Source of the DNA: Alicyclobacillus suci
GTDB lineage: Bacteria > Bacillota > Bacilli > Alicyclobacillales > Alicyclobacillaceae
Direction: 5' to 3'
Length of the DNA: 64,000 bases
Assembly: GCF_017329615.1 (NCBI RefSeq)
Contig: NZ_JAFMTW010000012.1
Coordinates: 30,509 to 94,508, forward strand
A program made the translations under genes and the position numbers. The notes under the pieces are model-generated. The model did not search any database. It was given only the letters and a program-made list of their open reading frames with translations, and had not been told where the DNA came from. Shown here in pieces: positions 53,924-63,324 of this stretch; position 1 is the stretch's first letter, and every line of letters begins with the position of its first letter.

Positions 53924-55126
53924 CTAGTCGGCAATTCCTCGACTTCGCTTGAATGCAAAGATCTCGTCGACAGCTCGTTCATACCCACCGGCCGTTCGGA
54001 ACGAATCTCCAATCTCCTCACAAACCTTTTTGATGGACGCATCCTTGAGCACGCGTTCTGTCACCGCTCGAAGTTCATCCGCAGAAAGTTCGTCTGGATT
54101 CAAATAGACGCCTGCACCGACTTCAGCTACACGCCGTGCGATCATAGGTTGGTCTGCGTTTTGCGGCAGTACAATCAGCGGCACACCGTAATACAGTGCT
54201 TCACTCGTACTATTCATTCCGCCATGCGTGATAAACACTTTTGCATGTTGTAGGACTTCGAGCTGTGGCACGTAATGGTGAACAAGAAAATTTGCAGGAA
54301 TGGCGCCAAGTTCCTCTATCTGCGTCTGTCTACCAACGGATAGCAGTACGGTGTACTTGGTGTTTGCAAACGCCTCAAAGCAGCGCTTGTAAAACTCGAC
54401 CGCATGATTGAACACCGTGCCCAGTGAGATATAAATCAAGTTGTCTGTGTCGACTTGTGAAAAATCAAACGAACTGTTGAGACGCGGAATGACAGACGGA
54501 CCAACAAATTTATACGATTCGTCGAATCCTTCTCCGTCCGGTTGAAAGTGCCTCGATGTATAGACGATAGTCAACGGCGCTGGATTGCAAAAAACTTCGT
54601 AGGTAGATTGCACTTGTAGATGATATTTCTCTTGCACGTGACACACCAGCTGTTCAAACTCCTCTTTTCCACGTGCGTTCACGTCATCTGGAAAATTGCG
54701 CGATAACTGCTCTTGCAAACGATTAAACTGATTTTCGTCAATTGCAAAACTGGTACACGAATTAATAGCCGGCAAATGAAGCAATTGCGCCAGCAACCGT
54801 CCACAACCAAACATAGAGTCATGGATGATGTAATCAAACTCCTTGTCTCTTGTTTGCGCTAAAACACTAGGAATCACGATGTCAGCGGTCCGCAACAGTC
54901 CCCCCACTCGCGCCCATGGCGTGCGCCCCCCCGCAAGAAAAGCCGCCAAAAATTCCTCTATGTCAAACGTGATCACCCTTGCACCCGTACGTTCAACATC
55001 TGCACGAAAGGGTTCAGCCGTAAAGTAAACGACCTCTTCACCCCGACGAATCAGTTCTCGAACCACACCGAGTGTAGGATTAATATGTCCTTCAGAACCT
55101 GCATTAATCAACAAGACGCGTGCCAT
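53924..55126 (-). CDS. macrolide-family (MGT/YjiC-like) glycosyltransferase
   Basis: 400-aa GT-B enzyme, family GT1. N-terminal LLINAGSEGHINPTLGVVREL acceptor-domain motif, and the C-terminal sugar-nucleotide site FITHGGMNSTSEALYYGVPLIVLPQNADQPMIA with the signature HGG..S..E and Q residues. YjiC-type enzymes glucosylate hydrophobic acceptors such as flavonoids or macrolides. ATG 55126 follows GAGGTGACG. Confidence 0.92.
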   Translation of the reverse strand: MARVLLINAGSEGHINPTLGVVRELIRRGEEVVYFTAEPFRADVERTGARVITFDIEEFLAAFLAGGRTPWARVGGLLRTADIVIPSVLAQTRDKEFDYIIHDSMFGCGRLLAQLLHLPAINSCTSFAIDENQFNRLQEQLSRNFPDDVNARGKEEFEQLVCHVQEKYHLQVQSTYEVFCNPAPLTIVYTSRHFQPDGEGFDESYKFVGPSVIPRLNSSFDFSQVDTDNLIYISLGTVFNHAVEFYKRCFEAFANTKYTVLLSVGRQTQIEELGAIPANFLVHHYVPQLEVLQHAKVFITHGGMNSTSEALYYGVPLIVLPQNADQPMIARRVAEVGAGVYLNPDELSADELRAVTERVLKDASIKKVCEEIGDSFRTAGGYERAVDEIFAFKRSRGIAD

Positions 55127-55300
55127 AGCCGTCACCTCATAGGTCATATCATACGTTCTCGTAAAATGAGCAGCTCAGTAACATCATAACCGTTGATGAG
55201 GAAATTTCGATGAAACAATGAGATATTCATGATATGATTCAAGCGCTGTGACGACACGTTATCGTAATACCTTAAATCATGCATGAAAGAAGCGAGCATT

Positions 55301-55603
55301 ATGAAATCCTTTATTTCTGCATCTGAGGCATCCGAGCTAGCTGTGAAACACATGGCAGCCCTCATTCACGCCGAACCCCACGAAGGAAAGTGGGTCATTG
55401 ACGAATGTCGCTTAGCCGCCTTCTTCCACGACTCAGATTGGTATCCCGAAGGATGGAAAATCACCATCAACGGTGATGTACCCCTGGTGTATCGAGCCGT
55501 TGTTCAATACAAGTCTCCGGGCAGACTATCCAAACACGAAGTGACGATGATTATATCCGTGGATGCGGAAACTGGGGCATTTCGAGGTTATCAACCTGTA
55601 TAG
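55301..55603 (+). CDS. hypothetical protein (PepSY-like fold possible)
   Basis: 100 aa. The second half alternates hydrophobic and polar residues (WKITINGDVPLVYRAVV, MIISVDAETGAFRGYQPV), and the ending with DAETG resembles a PepSY-type repeat. ATG 55301 has a weak site; ATG 55283 is an alternative. It converges on the XRE regulator, 17 bases away. Function unknown. Confidence 0.55.
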   Translation: MKSFISASEASELAVKHMAALIHAEPHEGKWVIDECRLAAFFHDSDWYPEGWKITINGDVPLVYRAVVQYKSPGRLSKHEVTMIISVDAETGAFRGYQPV

Positions 55604-55619
55604 CAGAGCACAGGAAACA

Positions 55620-56468
55620 TTACAGGTTCCGATGGATATCATGTTTCACGAGCTTCTTAATTTTATCCTCCGTATGGGTACCTTTCGAAGGCGTATACAC
55701 GCTAATCCGGATATCATTGCTTCCTTGAACTTGCAGCGAAGTAAGGTCAAAGAGCATTTTCCCAGCCTTCGCATGCCTAAATTCAATAAACATATCAGGC
55801 GCCGAACTAACTTCATTGTGATTCCAAAAACTCTGAAATTCAGGATTGACCTGGCTAATCTTGTCGACAAAATCAATGTACCAAGGGTCACCCATGAATT
55901 GACCGTAATAGGAGCGAAAAATCGCCACAAAACCACGGATAAAATCGTTCCAGTTTTCCGCTAACACCTTAAATTCTTTTCTAGTAAATAAAATCCACAG
56001 AATATTCCGTTCCTCCGCAGGCAGTTCATCAAAATCAATGAAAACCTTAGCCGCGGCTTCGTTCCAACCGATAATATTGCACCGTCTATCCGAAACAAAC
56101 GCCGGGTAAAAATGCAATTGCTGAAGAATTAAGTGGATAGCCGAACTTACCTCCGTCGTACTCGCGGTAAGCGACGACTCGTATTGCCCCGTCGCAAGTA
56201 CGAACAAATACTTTCGCTCGTCGTGCGTCAAACGAAGAGCATCCGCAATACAATTGAGCACTTGTGGGGACACTGAGATATCGCGTCCCTGCTCTAGCCA
56301 TGTATACCAAGTGGTACTAACCCCTGCCAAAAGTGCGACTTCCTCGCGCCGAAGACCTGGCGTGCGCCGTCGACCACTAGCCGGTAAACCGACGTCATGC
56401 GGCTGAAGTTTACCTCTTTGCGTCCTTAAAAAATCAGACAGTGCTTGCCGTCGCACGGGATCGTTCAA
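55620..56468 (-). CDS. XRE-family regulator with MmyB-like ligand-binding domain
   Basis: 282 aa. Helix-turn-helix in RRTPGLRREEVALLAGVSTTWYTWLEQGRD (in parts), a form typical of MmyB-like regulators from Bacilli and Actinobacteria, then a PAS-like domain with YPAFVSDRRCNIIGWNEAA. This domain may bind a fatty acid-like ligand in the family. TTG 56468 follows GGAGGC. It is divergent from fabF, only 121 bases away, so it may regulate it. Confidence 0.85.
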   Translation of the reverse strand: MNDPVRRQALSDFLRTQRGKLQPHDVGLPASGRRRTPGLRREEVALLAGVSTTWYTWLEQGRDISVSPQVLNCIADALRLTHDERKYLFVLATGQYESSLTASTTEVSSAIHLILQQLHFYPAFVSDRRCNIIGWNEAAAKVFIDFDELPAEERNILWILFTRKEFKVLAENWNDFIRGFVAIFRSYYGQFMGDPWYIDFVDKISQVNPEFQSFWNHNEVSSAPDMFIEFRHAKAGKMLFDLTSLQVQGSNDIRISVYTPSKGTHTEDKIKKLVKHDIHRNL

Positions 56469-56589
56469 TGTTAAGCCTCCATCAAAAATGGCATCGTATT
56501 ACTCTTAATACCAGTATAAACTGCAACCTGTACCAGAATAAAGCGGATGATAACCTAAGGAGTAGACGAGACGATTGGGGGAGTCAACC

Positions 56590-57822
56590 ATGGAGAGCGT
56601 GGTCATCACAGGTATGGGCGTCATTACGCCACTCGGAAACGATGTAGACACCTTCTGGAATGGCTTAATTTCCGGGAAGTCTGGTATTTCCAAGATCGAT
56701 TCATTCGATGTATCACAGCACAAGGCACAAATCGCAGGACTGGTTCGAACGTTTCAACCCGACGACGTACTTGGTCGGGAAGCTCGTCGGATGGATAGGT
56801 TTTGTCAATTTGCGTTGGCTGCCGCGCACCAAGCGATGGAAGACGCAAAGATCAGCATGGATGACGAAAACAGCGCGCGAGTTGGCGTTTATATTGGCAG
56901 TGGAATTGGTGGACTTCAAACCTTATTGGAAAGTCACAAGACATTACTAAATCGTGGACCAAAGCGCGTAAGTCCAACATTGGTTCCCATGATGATTCCC
57001 AATATGGCAGCAGCACAAGTCAGCATTCACTTTGGTGCTACAGGCCCCTGCGTTGCCCCTGTCACCGCATGTGCGACCGGAAATAATGCAATTGGCGAAG
57101 CGTACCGACTGTTGCAGCAAGACAAAGCGGATGTCGTCATCGCGGGTGGTTCTGAAGCAGCCATCAATGAATTGACCCTCTCGGGATTTGGCAATGCCAC
57201 CGCACTCTCGACCCGCAATGACGAACCAGAGCGCGCTAGTCGTCCCTTTGACGCTGATAGAGACGGATTTGTCGCTTCCGAAGGCGCTGGAATCGTAGTA
57301 CTCGAGACACTCAAACATGCGAAACAGCGGAAAGCCGACATATATGCAGAAATCATTGGCTACGGTGCGTCCTCGGACGCATATCACATCGTTGCCCCAG
57401 AGCCGCAGGGTACCGGTCAAGTGCAGGCGATGCAAGAAGCGCTTCAAGACGCTGGAATCCGCTTGGAAGAAGTTGACCACATCAACGCTCACGCTACCAG
57501 TACCATTGGGGATGCAGTTGAAACAAGCGCTATCAAGCGCTTATTCGGCCATCACGCCTACAAACTGACCGTTACCGCGAACAAATCCATGTTAGGGCAC
57601 ATGCTGGGCGCCGCTGGAGGCGTCGAAGCCGTCGCACTTGTGAAGACGCTACGAGAAAGTATTATCCCACCGACCATTAATTTGGAAAACCCCGACCCTG
57701 CATGTGATCTCGACTATGTCCCACAAAGTTCGAGACACGCAGAGGTGAAAATCGGTATATCGAACTCATTTGGCTTTGGCGGTCACAATGCTGTATTGGT
57801 CATGAAGCGGTATGAAGATTAA
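56590..57822 (+). CDS. fabF: 3-oxoacyl-ACP synthase II (FabF type)
   Basis: 410-aa thiolase-fold condensing enzyme that elongates acyl-ACP with malonyl-ACP. The catalytic Cys161 (ACATGNN), His301 (NAHATST), Lys332 and His337 (NKSMLGHMLGA) are in place. ATG 56590 follows GGGGGAG. It stands alone, away from other fab genes, and next to an XRE regulator. It may therefore be a second FabF for special lipids, such as the unusual membrane fatty acids of some thermo-acidophiles; that is speculation. Confidence 0.93.
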   Translation: MESVVITGMGVITPLGNDVDTFWNGLISGKSGISKIDSFDVSQHKAQIAGLVRTFQPDDVLGREARRMDRFCQFALAAAHQAMEDAKISMDDENSARVGVYIGSGIGGLQTLLESHKTLLNRGPKRVSPTLVPMMIPNMAAAQVSIHFGATGPCVAPVTACATGNNAIGEAYRLLQQDKADVVIAGGSEAAINELTLSGFGNATALSTRNDEPERASRPFDADRDGFVASEGAGIVVLETLKHAKQRKADIYAEIIGYGASSDAYHIVAPEPQGTGQVQAMQEALQDAGIRLEEVDHINAHATSTIGDAVETSAIKRLFGHHAYKLTVTANKSMLGHMLGAAGGVEAVALVKTLRESIIPPTINLENPDPACDLDYVPQSSRHAEVKIGISNSFGFGGHNAVLVMKRYED

Positions 57823-58036
57823 CGTGGCAAAGTCAGACAATGCATGCACCACAATGCGTAGATGAATCGAAGTGCACAAGTATGATATCGTTAGGGTGAC
57901 TCATAGGTGTTTCATTCGGCGATAAGTCCAAGTTGAAAATGCAGTGAACAAAATCGATTATCAGTCTAAAATTGGATAGCTGACTAGGCAGTGCACACGT
58001 TCACAAAATGATTGGACCTGCGTCCCTATGCCACGC

Positions 58037-58345
58037 TTATGCCAACACTTCATAGGAACGCAGCGTCTTTTTCATTTTCGGACCATCATTTTGATTTCGA
58101 TTCGCCTGCATTGTCCGATGCTCATTCACATGTTCTTCTCGCGAAATCCAACGCTTAAAGTGCTCGTTACTCGCCCACTTGGAGACAAACGCATATTCAA
58201 TCGTATCTTTGTGCTCCGTCCGCCAGTACTCGACTGACTGCAACCCTTCTGCTTCAACGATTTCCGCACGGTTGCGTTCCATTTTGTCACGCAATCTCTC
58301 TTCGAACGCTTTCTCAATCTCGAAACTCGCCTGCATCACAAACAC
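58037..58345 (-). CDS. antibiotic biosynthesis monooxygenase (ABM) domain protein
   Basis: 102-aa ferredoxin-like fold: FVMQASFEIEKAFEERLRDK, GLQSVEYWRTEHKDTIEYAFVSKW, HFKRWIS. The pattern is the ABM/heme-degrading-like dimeric fold. GTG 58345 follows GGGGGG with seven bases' spacing. Catalytic residues cannot be named, so it may be a monooxygenase or a structural relative. Confidence 0.75.
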   Translation of the reverse strand: MFVMQASFEIEKAFEERLRDKMERNRAEIVEAEGLQSVEYWRTEHKDTIEYAFVSKWASNEHFKRWISREEHVNEHRTMQANRNQNDGPKMKKTLRSYEVLA

Positions 58346-58395
58346 CTGTACGCCCCCCTGAATCAAATTTGTATACACTAATTATATTGATTAGG

Positions 58396-58608
58396 TTATG
58401 ATAACTCAATCGTATTAAATTTCGGAACGAAATTGGTCGAATAATCCGGCATCACCTTCGTTCTTGCCAATGCCATTTCCCGAGCTACGGTCGTATGCAT
58501 CGTCTCAACAAACATCACGAGTTTCGTATCAAAATGGTCCAAGCCAAAACGCTTATCGCCAGATGACTGATAATTTCCAAATAGATCACGCTCATCATAA
58601 AACCTCAT
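58396..58608 (-). CDS. hypothetical protein
   Basis: 70 aa, starting MRFYDERDLFGNYQSS, mildly acidic, with no membrane segment. ATG 58608 has a weak TGGAA site. I recognise no family. It is followed by the ABM-domain gene on the same strand 50 bases on, so the two may form a unit. Could be a false positive. Confidence 0.4.
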   Translation of the reverse strand: MRFYDERDLFGNYQSSGDKRFGLDHFDTKLVMFVETMHTTVAREMALARTKVMPDYSTNFVPKFNTIELS

Positions 58609-59055
58609 GTTCAAATATTCCACACGTCGCAAACGGGCGCGCAAACCGGATGGCGCCCAACGCGTCGAGCCTGTTCGCATCTTGGACGCACATCACGTGC
58701 AAAACATCGCGCGCAGGGTTTGAAGACGAAGCTTGTCGTGCAGCCTGTATAAACGCTATGTCTCCTTTATCAAACCGAGACCACGAACATAGCAACACGT
58801 TCAAGAACCAACCCTCCCGATTGTTGAACCCTTAATTTCACCCCGTAGCACATTTTCGACATCACTCGACTACGGTGTATCATGGCTCGCTGGTGAGCAC
58901 CTGTACAAGAGCGGGGTTCGGTCACAGGTGTTCATCAGCAGCCGCTGCCACCTAGCTTGTCTTCATGCCTCCCCCGAAGTTCTCCTTCATTCGACGTGAG
59001 CGGAGACAAGTCCGATTCACATTGCATGTACTGCATGTGAAAGGAGCGATTCACG
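58609..59055. other. 447-bp region without a confident gene
   Basis: A plus-strand frame at 58464-58835 overlaps the minus-strand small gene and lacks a ribosome-binding site. I see no strong repeat or riboswitch; the last 40 bases carry GAAAGGAG for the next gene. Confidence 0.35.
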
Positions 59056-59292
59056 ATGGCATCTGCTGTCCAGTTGTTGGCTGGTCAAACGCGCGATTTC
59101 TCACGTGGTAATGCAACAGCAACAATCCCCACCATGGTCCGTCTTCCAGTCGGCCAGGCACTCATCATCAACCTAGGCGTCAATGACACCATCTTTGTAA
59201 AAAGCGGGACTCGACGTGTCACCCGTACTCGTATCATCAACTTAAAACCTGGACAAACGGTTGTTGTCAAATCTGTACGCACCTCTTCATGA
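59056..59292 (+). CDS. conserved-looking small beta-rich protein
   Basis: 78 aa, no Cys or Trp, basic, with alternating hydrophobic beta-strand pattern (TMVRLPVGQALIINLGVND, TRIINLKPGQTVVVKS). ATG 59056 follows GAAAGGAGCG, and a hairpin lies after the stop, so expression is likely. I cannot name a family; a spore or cell-surface role is possible. Confidence 0.6.
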   Translation: MASAVQLLAGQTRDFSRGNATATIPTMVRLPVGQALIINLGVNDTIFVKSGTRRVTRTRIINLKPGQTVVVKSVRTSS

Positions 59293-59313
59293 CTGAAAAC
59301 ACATAGCTATCCA

Positions 59314-59343
59314 GAGCGAGACGACTTTTTGTCGTCCGCTCGT
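59314..59343 (+). terminator. hairpin after the 78-aa gene
   Basis: GAGCGAGACGAC paired with GTCGTCCGCTC around a TTTTT loop; imperfect, with no U-run after it. Confidence 0.5.
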
Positions 59344-59464
59344 TCGTATGATACCTCCATGTTGACAAAGGTTTGATTCAGCCATCTTGAGGCGTTTTTG
59401 ATGAGGATATCGCAAACTATGCACAAACAGACGAAACCGTCGACATATGAGGAGGAGGGTGCAT

Positions 59465-59686
59465 ATGAGTGATATTCAACATGTAGCCAGTATCATCGTA
59501 TACAAAGATGGCCACCGCGAGTTACTATGGGACGCCTCCGTTTCGATGGAAGAGTGGTATAACGAGTTTAAACAAGCGACAAAAGACTTAGAAAAAGCCT
59601 TGAATCAGCAGCAAAGAGATACCATAACCAGCCAAAAAGAACCTTATCGATTTCCACTATGCGACGTGGGATGGGAAGACCAATAA
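59465..59686 (+). CDS. hypothetical protein
   Basis: 73 aa, starting MSDIQHVASIIVYKDGHREL and acidic-amphipathic in the middle (MEEWYNEFKQATKDLEKAL). ATG 59465 follows GGAGGAGGG. No recognised domain; coil formation is likely in the middle helix. No partner gene is obvious. Confidence 0.6.
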   Translation: MSDIQHVASIIVYKDGHRELLWDASVSMEEWYNEFKQATKDLEKALNQQQRDTITSQKEPYRFPLCDVGWEDQ

Positions 59687-59918
59687 AATTCCTCAATCCA
59701 GATAAGCTATAATTGGAGTTTTGCAAAGAGCGTGCCATTTCCCCGGTCACTCAAGGCACGCTCCTACTATCCACAACACATCTGAATCTATATTCAGAGA
59801 GGCCACCAAACGATATGTAGATGATCCCCTTCTGCGAACCATGATAAGATGAATACGACTGTGTGCGTAATCTATACTACATAATAAAGTTAAAGTCGGT
59901 TCTAGAGGGGTTCTTTAC

Positions 59919-60368
59919 ATGGTTTTCTGGATTATCATGATTTTATTGGCACTTCACATCATCGGTGCATTCTTCATGAGCCCCCCGACAGCTTGGGCGG
60001 ACAAATTCTTCAACATGTTTGCGACTCACCCGAAACTCAAACGAGATCTGGTTCAATCCATCAAGGTGAACGAAATTGCATTAGAAGGCGAGCAACTCTC
60101 AAAATTTGTCGATGCTTTTCAGGCTGCAAACTTTTTATACGAAGGCGGATTGATTCATGGCCATGATCAAAACCCGATAACTATCCAAATCGTACAAGCT
60201 AAGGATACGTTTCGGTTTCACGCGTATCTATATGGGGACGGTATGGTGGAAATGATAAGAATCAAAAAGAACAAACATATCCCATACAGATTGCGGTCGA
60301 CCGACTTAGAATCCGAACTTCTCTCGTACGACACGACCAAGCCCCCACAACACAACATTTCCAATTAA
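59919..60368 (+). CDS. YfmQ-like membrane-anchored protein
   Basis: 149 aa with one N-terminal membrane helix (FWIIMILLALHIIGAFFM), followed by SPPTAWADKFFNMFATHPKL, which resembles B. subtilis YfmQ as I recall it. The rest is a soluble domain with FLYEGG and FRFHAYLYGDGMVEM. ATG 59919 has a weak ribosome-binding site. Function unknown. Confidence 0.6.
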   Translation: MVFWIIMILLALHIIGAFFMSPPTAWADKFFNMFATHPKLKRDLVQSIKVNEIALEGEQLSKFVDAFQAANFLYEGGLIHGHDQNPITIQIVQAKDTFRFHAYLYGDGMVEMIRIKKNKHIPYRLRSTDLESELLSYDTTKPPQHNISN

Positions 60369-60469
60369 ACATCTTAAAACATCGACAATCCTGTTTCGCC
60401 CCCACAATGTTCAACATGAGACCATTTCAATCGTTTTTTGATGTACTGAGATTATGCTTCTCGTGTTGG

Positions 60470-60507
60470 ACTTCTATTGCACTTCTATTGCACTTCTATT
60501 GCACTTC
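60470..60507 (+). repeat. three and a half tandem 11-bp repeats
   Basis: ACTTCTATTGC in three consecutive copies plus ACTTC, just before the Shine-Dalgarno site of the zinc-ribbon gene. Perfect tandem repeats of this kind may vary in number between strains. Confidence 0.85.
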
Positions 60508-60521
60508 ATGGAGGCGATGAC

Positions 60522-60692
60522 ATGACTACACATAAGCACTGGGAAGTGGATTCAATTTGTCCAAAATGCGAGAAAGTGAATAAAGTGGTTGTACCCGAAG
60601 GAGAACTCGTTGTGCTCGTGCAGTGCATGCATTGCGAACATGGGTATCAATATACACATGTGGTGCGAGACCATACAGAAGTCGAAGACTAA
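60522..60692 (+). CDS. small zinc-ribbon protein
   Basis: 56 aa with two CXXC knuckles, CPKCE near residue 12 and CMHCE near residue 35, so it likely binds zinc. Length and sequence resemble small zinc-ribbon proteins of Bacilli of unknown role. ATG 60522 follows GGAGGCG. Confidence 0.7.
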   Translation: MTTHKHWEVDSICPKCEKVNKVVVPEGELVVLVQCMHCEHGYQYTHVVRDHTEVED

Positions 60693-60755
60693 GGACATCC
60701 CTTCGGGAACTGAAGGATTTTGTTCATGACGATGGACAGACCTCTCCATGACGCC

Positions 60756-60804
60756 GTACATCCGCGCCCTCGAAGTCTCATACCTACTTGGGCGCGGAGT
60801 GTAC
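60756..60804. repeat. imperfect inverted repeat between convergent genes
   Basis: GTACA-TCCGCGCCC and GGGCGCGGA-GTGTAC arms with a 20-base loop, between the zinc-ribbon gene and the EamA gene. No U-run, so its function is open. Confidence 0.45.
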
Positions 60805-60826
60805 ATAATGCTTGGCGATAAGCGCC

Positions 60827-61735
60827 TTACTTCAGACCCAGCATCACAACCCCAAAGGTCACAAATATGGAACTCATGATGGTAAACCGGGTTAGCCGCT
60901 CCAAGTCCCGCATAAACACCCCACACAACAACGCAATGACAACAGGCTGACTTCCCGTAATCATCGAGACGACAGAAACATTCGTTTCCGAGACCGCTTC
61001 AAAAAACAAAAATACAGCCGCCGCATTGAGGAATCCAGAAGCAACTAACCAAAGGTTAATATGAGTCGAATAGTATCGAATATAGAATCGCAATTTCCCC
61101 ATCAGCGCCAAGACCAGAACATACCCAAAGAGCGCCGCTAGTGTGTCTAAGGCTGCGGCGAAAATCGGGTCAATCGGGATACCAGAGCCCAATTTTCGGA
61201 ACGAATATCCGATTCCTTGACATAACGTTGCCACCACAGCGACCACAATCCCTGAACGAACAACTTTGGAGAACATATTTCTATCGGAATATGCAATACC
61301 TTCGACCACTAAAATTGCAATGCCTGAGGCAAGCAGCGCGATTCCGATGACATCCAGTAAAGTCAACCGTTCGCCTAGAACGGAAATCGCAATCATGAGG
61401 GTGACAACTGGCGCCATGGCGATAAAAATAATCCCTCTAATAGCACCAATTCTCCGAATCGCAGCATAGAGCGCTAGTCTTCCTAAAAACGTTCCCACGA
61501 TACCCGCTGACATACAGAAAACTACATTTTTTAGCCAGCTCTCCCCGATTAAGAGAGGTGCCGGATCGTCAATTCCGTCAAAAATTAAATTGACAGTCAA
61601 AATGACACCACCAATTGCGAGAATCGGAAATAGGCCATTATCAGCTGGAAGTGTATTTTCTTGTCCTTTTCTCAAGAACATATTAGACAATGCATAACAA
61701 ATGGTAGCGAGTAACGCAGACAATTCTCCAGGCAC
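60827..61735 (-). CDS. EamA/DMT-family transporter
   Basis: 302 aa with ten helices and two EamA repeats (first ending GERLTLLDVIGIALLASGI, second GVFMRDLERL). GTG 61735 follows AGGGGGAG. Different from the riboswitch-linked paralogue in sequence and without a riboswitch of its own, so substrate unknown. Confidence 0.85.
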   Translation of the reverse strand: MPGELSALLATICYALSNMFLRKGQENTLPADNGLFPILAIGGVILTVNLIFDGIDDPAPLLIGESWLKNVVFCMSAGIVGTFLGRLALYAAIRRIGAIRGIIFIAMAPVVTLMIAISVLGERLTLLDVIGIALLASGIAILVVEGIAYSDRNMFSKVVRSGIVVAVVATLCQGIGYSFRKLGSGIPIDPIFAAALDTLAALFGYVLVLALMGKLRFYIRYYSTHINLWLVASGFLNAAAVFLFFEAVSETNVSVVSMITGSQPVVIALLCGVFMRDLERLTRFTIMSSIFVTFGVVMLGLK

Positions 61736-61872
61736 ATGCTCCCCCTCTTTCTGGCAGTGCAATGGACAGGCGCCATTGTTTAGCATACTGTTTCGATTTG
61801 GGGAATATGTCAGGACTCACTTCACCATGAGGGTTACGCGCCGACTCGAAATTTTCCAGGGAATTTTAATGC

Positions 61873-62334
61873 CTAATCCATATACGCTTTGTGGGCGAGT
61901 TTGCGTGATATGCGCCTATTCCACACTAGAATGGGGACAATTATCAGATATGCCAAGCCCGAATACCACCACTTCCAACCATGATAATACATCACGCCAA
62001 AATGAATGGCTGCCTGTTCATATAACGTACAAATAATATCGATCCCGATAATATACAAAATTTTATAAACCCAAGGTTTCCTATAGGGGTAAAAATTGAG
62101 AATTATTGCATTTCCCGCGGGATACAGGCCAAACATCATTAAAATGGTTTGCCAACTTGGCCCTTTATCAAAAAAACCGTATAGGTCGTACTTTAGGTCG
62201 ATGTATGTATTCGCAAATAGCTCGAAAAACAGAGCAAACCACGCGCTCGAATATAATTCCCACCAATGAATTCGCTTGTGCATAAAAAGCGCTGTGACAT
62301 TTAAAATGATTATAGAAATAACAATCAAAGCCAT
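61873..62334 (-). CDS. CBO0543-like membrane protein
   Basis: 153 aa with four or five hydrophobic helices and aromatic-rich loops (HKRIHWWELYSSAWFALFFELFANTYIDLKYDLYGFF, in parts; FGVMYYHGWKWWYSGLAYL). This pattern is like the CBO0543 family of Bacilli, which has no known function. It has a ribosome-binding site only of weak quality (start 62334). Confidence 0.6.
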   Translation of the reverse strand: MALIVISIIILNVTALFMHKRIHWWELYSSAWFALFFELFANTYIDLKYDLYGFFDKGPSWQTILMMFGLYPAGNAIILNFYPYRKPWVYKILYIIGIDIICTLYEQAAIHFGVMYYHGWKWWYSGLAYLIIVPILVWNRRISRKLAHKAYMD

Positions 62335-63324
62335 GCTCTGACACCACCACCTTTAGACTACCCGACACCCATCCGCATCATCCTACTTCGTGTACGCAAC
62401 AATACAACCCGTGAAACGGAAAATACAAAAATAGGACAACTCGAAAGAGTTGTCCCAAGGTATCTGACCATGACGGACAGGGGCCGCCACAGGATGAATT
62501 ATAAAAACCTGATGTGGAGTCACAATGGAAGTCATATGTTTTTTTTATGGAGATGATGTCGCGCACCACGTATCACAGATGTTCAATCCCACAATATCAT
62601 ATGGACATATTTCCCACTTGAACTTTGCAGTCCTTGTACATACCCTGGTATTACACAAACACCCTAAATGTGGGCAGCTTCCGCTGCCCCCTCTTTTTCA
62701 GACCCGCTTACCGGTGCTTACGATAATCAGGCTATTTCCCTTTGCCTTGACGAGCTCTCTTTGTCTCACCCTGGACTCGTTCTTCATGTTCCTCAACTGG
62801 GAGTGTCTTATTCGCATCGTTATGCGTGGGCTCTGGGTGCTTCTTTGACATCTGATGGATTCCCCCTTACAACAAAATTGTAAGCAGGAAGCAGTAAAAC
62901 ATACGCACCAATTAAAGTGCGTACAAAAAGTCCCACATTCAAATGGCCGGAAAACCAAGATAGGCTCACTTTCTCGACGCCTGTGTGATTTCATATCGTC
63001 ATTACATCGGATTCCGGAAAACGAGTTAAATGTATTAGTACTACGCTATCTTGAAAAATGTTAAACCCAAATCATAATACCTCCCTCCTTAAACGGCTTC
63101 TGTGCCCCTCACCGAATCTGTATTCCCTCGAGCATCGTAATACCCTTCACCTGAAATCAAATGCATAGAAACCCTACACGTGCTTACATTAAGTGAAAAT
63201 AGAGCGTTTTGCAGAATGGTCGTTTTGGGTGGAGGTGAAAAAGGAACAACACCTAGGGTAAGCAGACAATATTCCATATATCGGTATTCTTGCGCCGTGT
63301 CTCATCAGGTCAACTTGTTATGAT
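62335..63324. other. nearly gene-free kilobase next to the transposase
   Basis: No frame here has both a ribosome-binding site and protein-like composition. A plus-strand frame at 62699-62760 reads DPLTGAYDNQAI, like the start of a GGDEF domain, but then degenerates; another near 62995-63060 ends IPENELNVLVLRYLEK, like a sigma-factor region. Both may be relics of genes decayed near a mobile element. A minus-strand terminator is at 62426-62455. Confidence 0.35.
62426..62455 (-). terminator. terminator without an evident gene
   Basis: Perfect 9-bp stem GGACAACTC/GAGTTGTCC (62434-62442 with 62447-62455), four-base loop, UAUUUUU after it on the minus strand. Confidence 0.8.

Noticed and set aside
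55144..55365. Small minus-strand frame between the glycosyltransferase and the 100-aa gene
   Set aside because: It overlaps the more protein-like plus-strand gene and has no ribosome-binding site.
62525..62848. 107-aa plus-strand frame
   Set aside because: No ribosome-binding site and a composition rich in Leu and Phe codons without any domain pattern; probably chance.
62668..62883. GGDEF-domain gene
   Set aside because: Only the DPLTG-like start resembles the domain; there is no GGDEF motif, no ribosome-binding site and the frame soon loses similarity.
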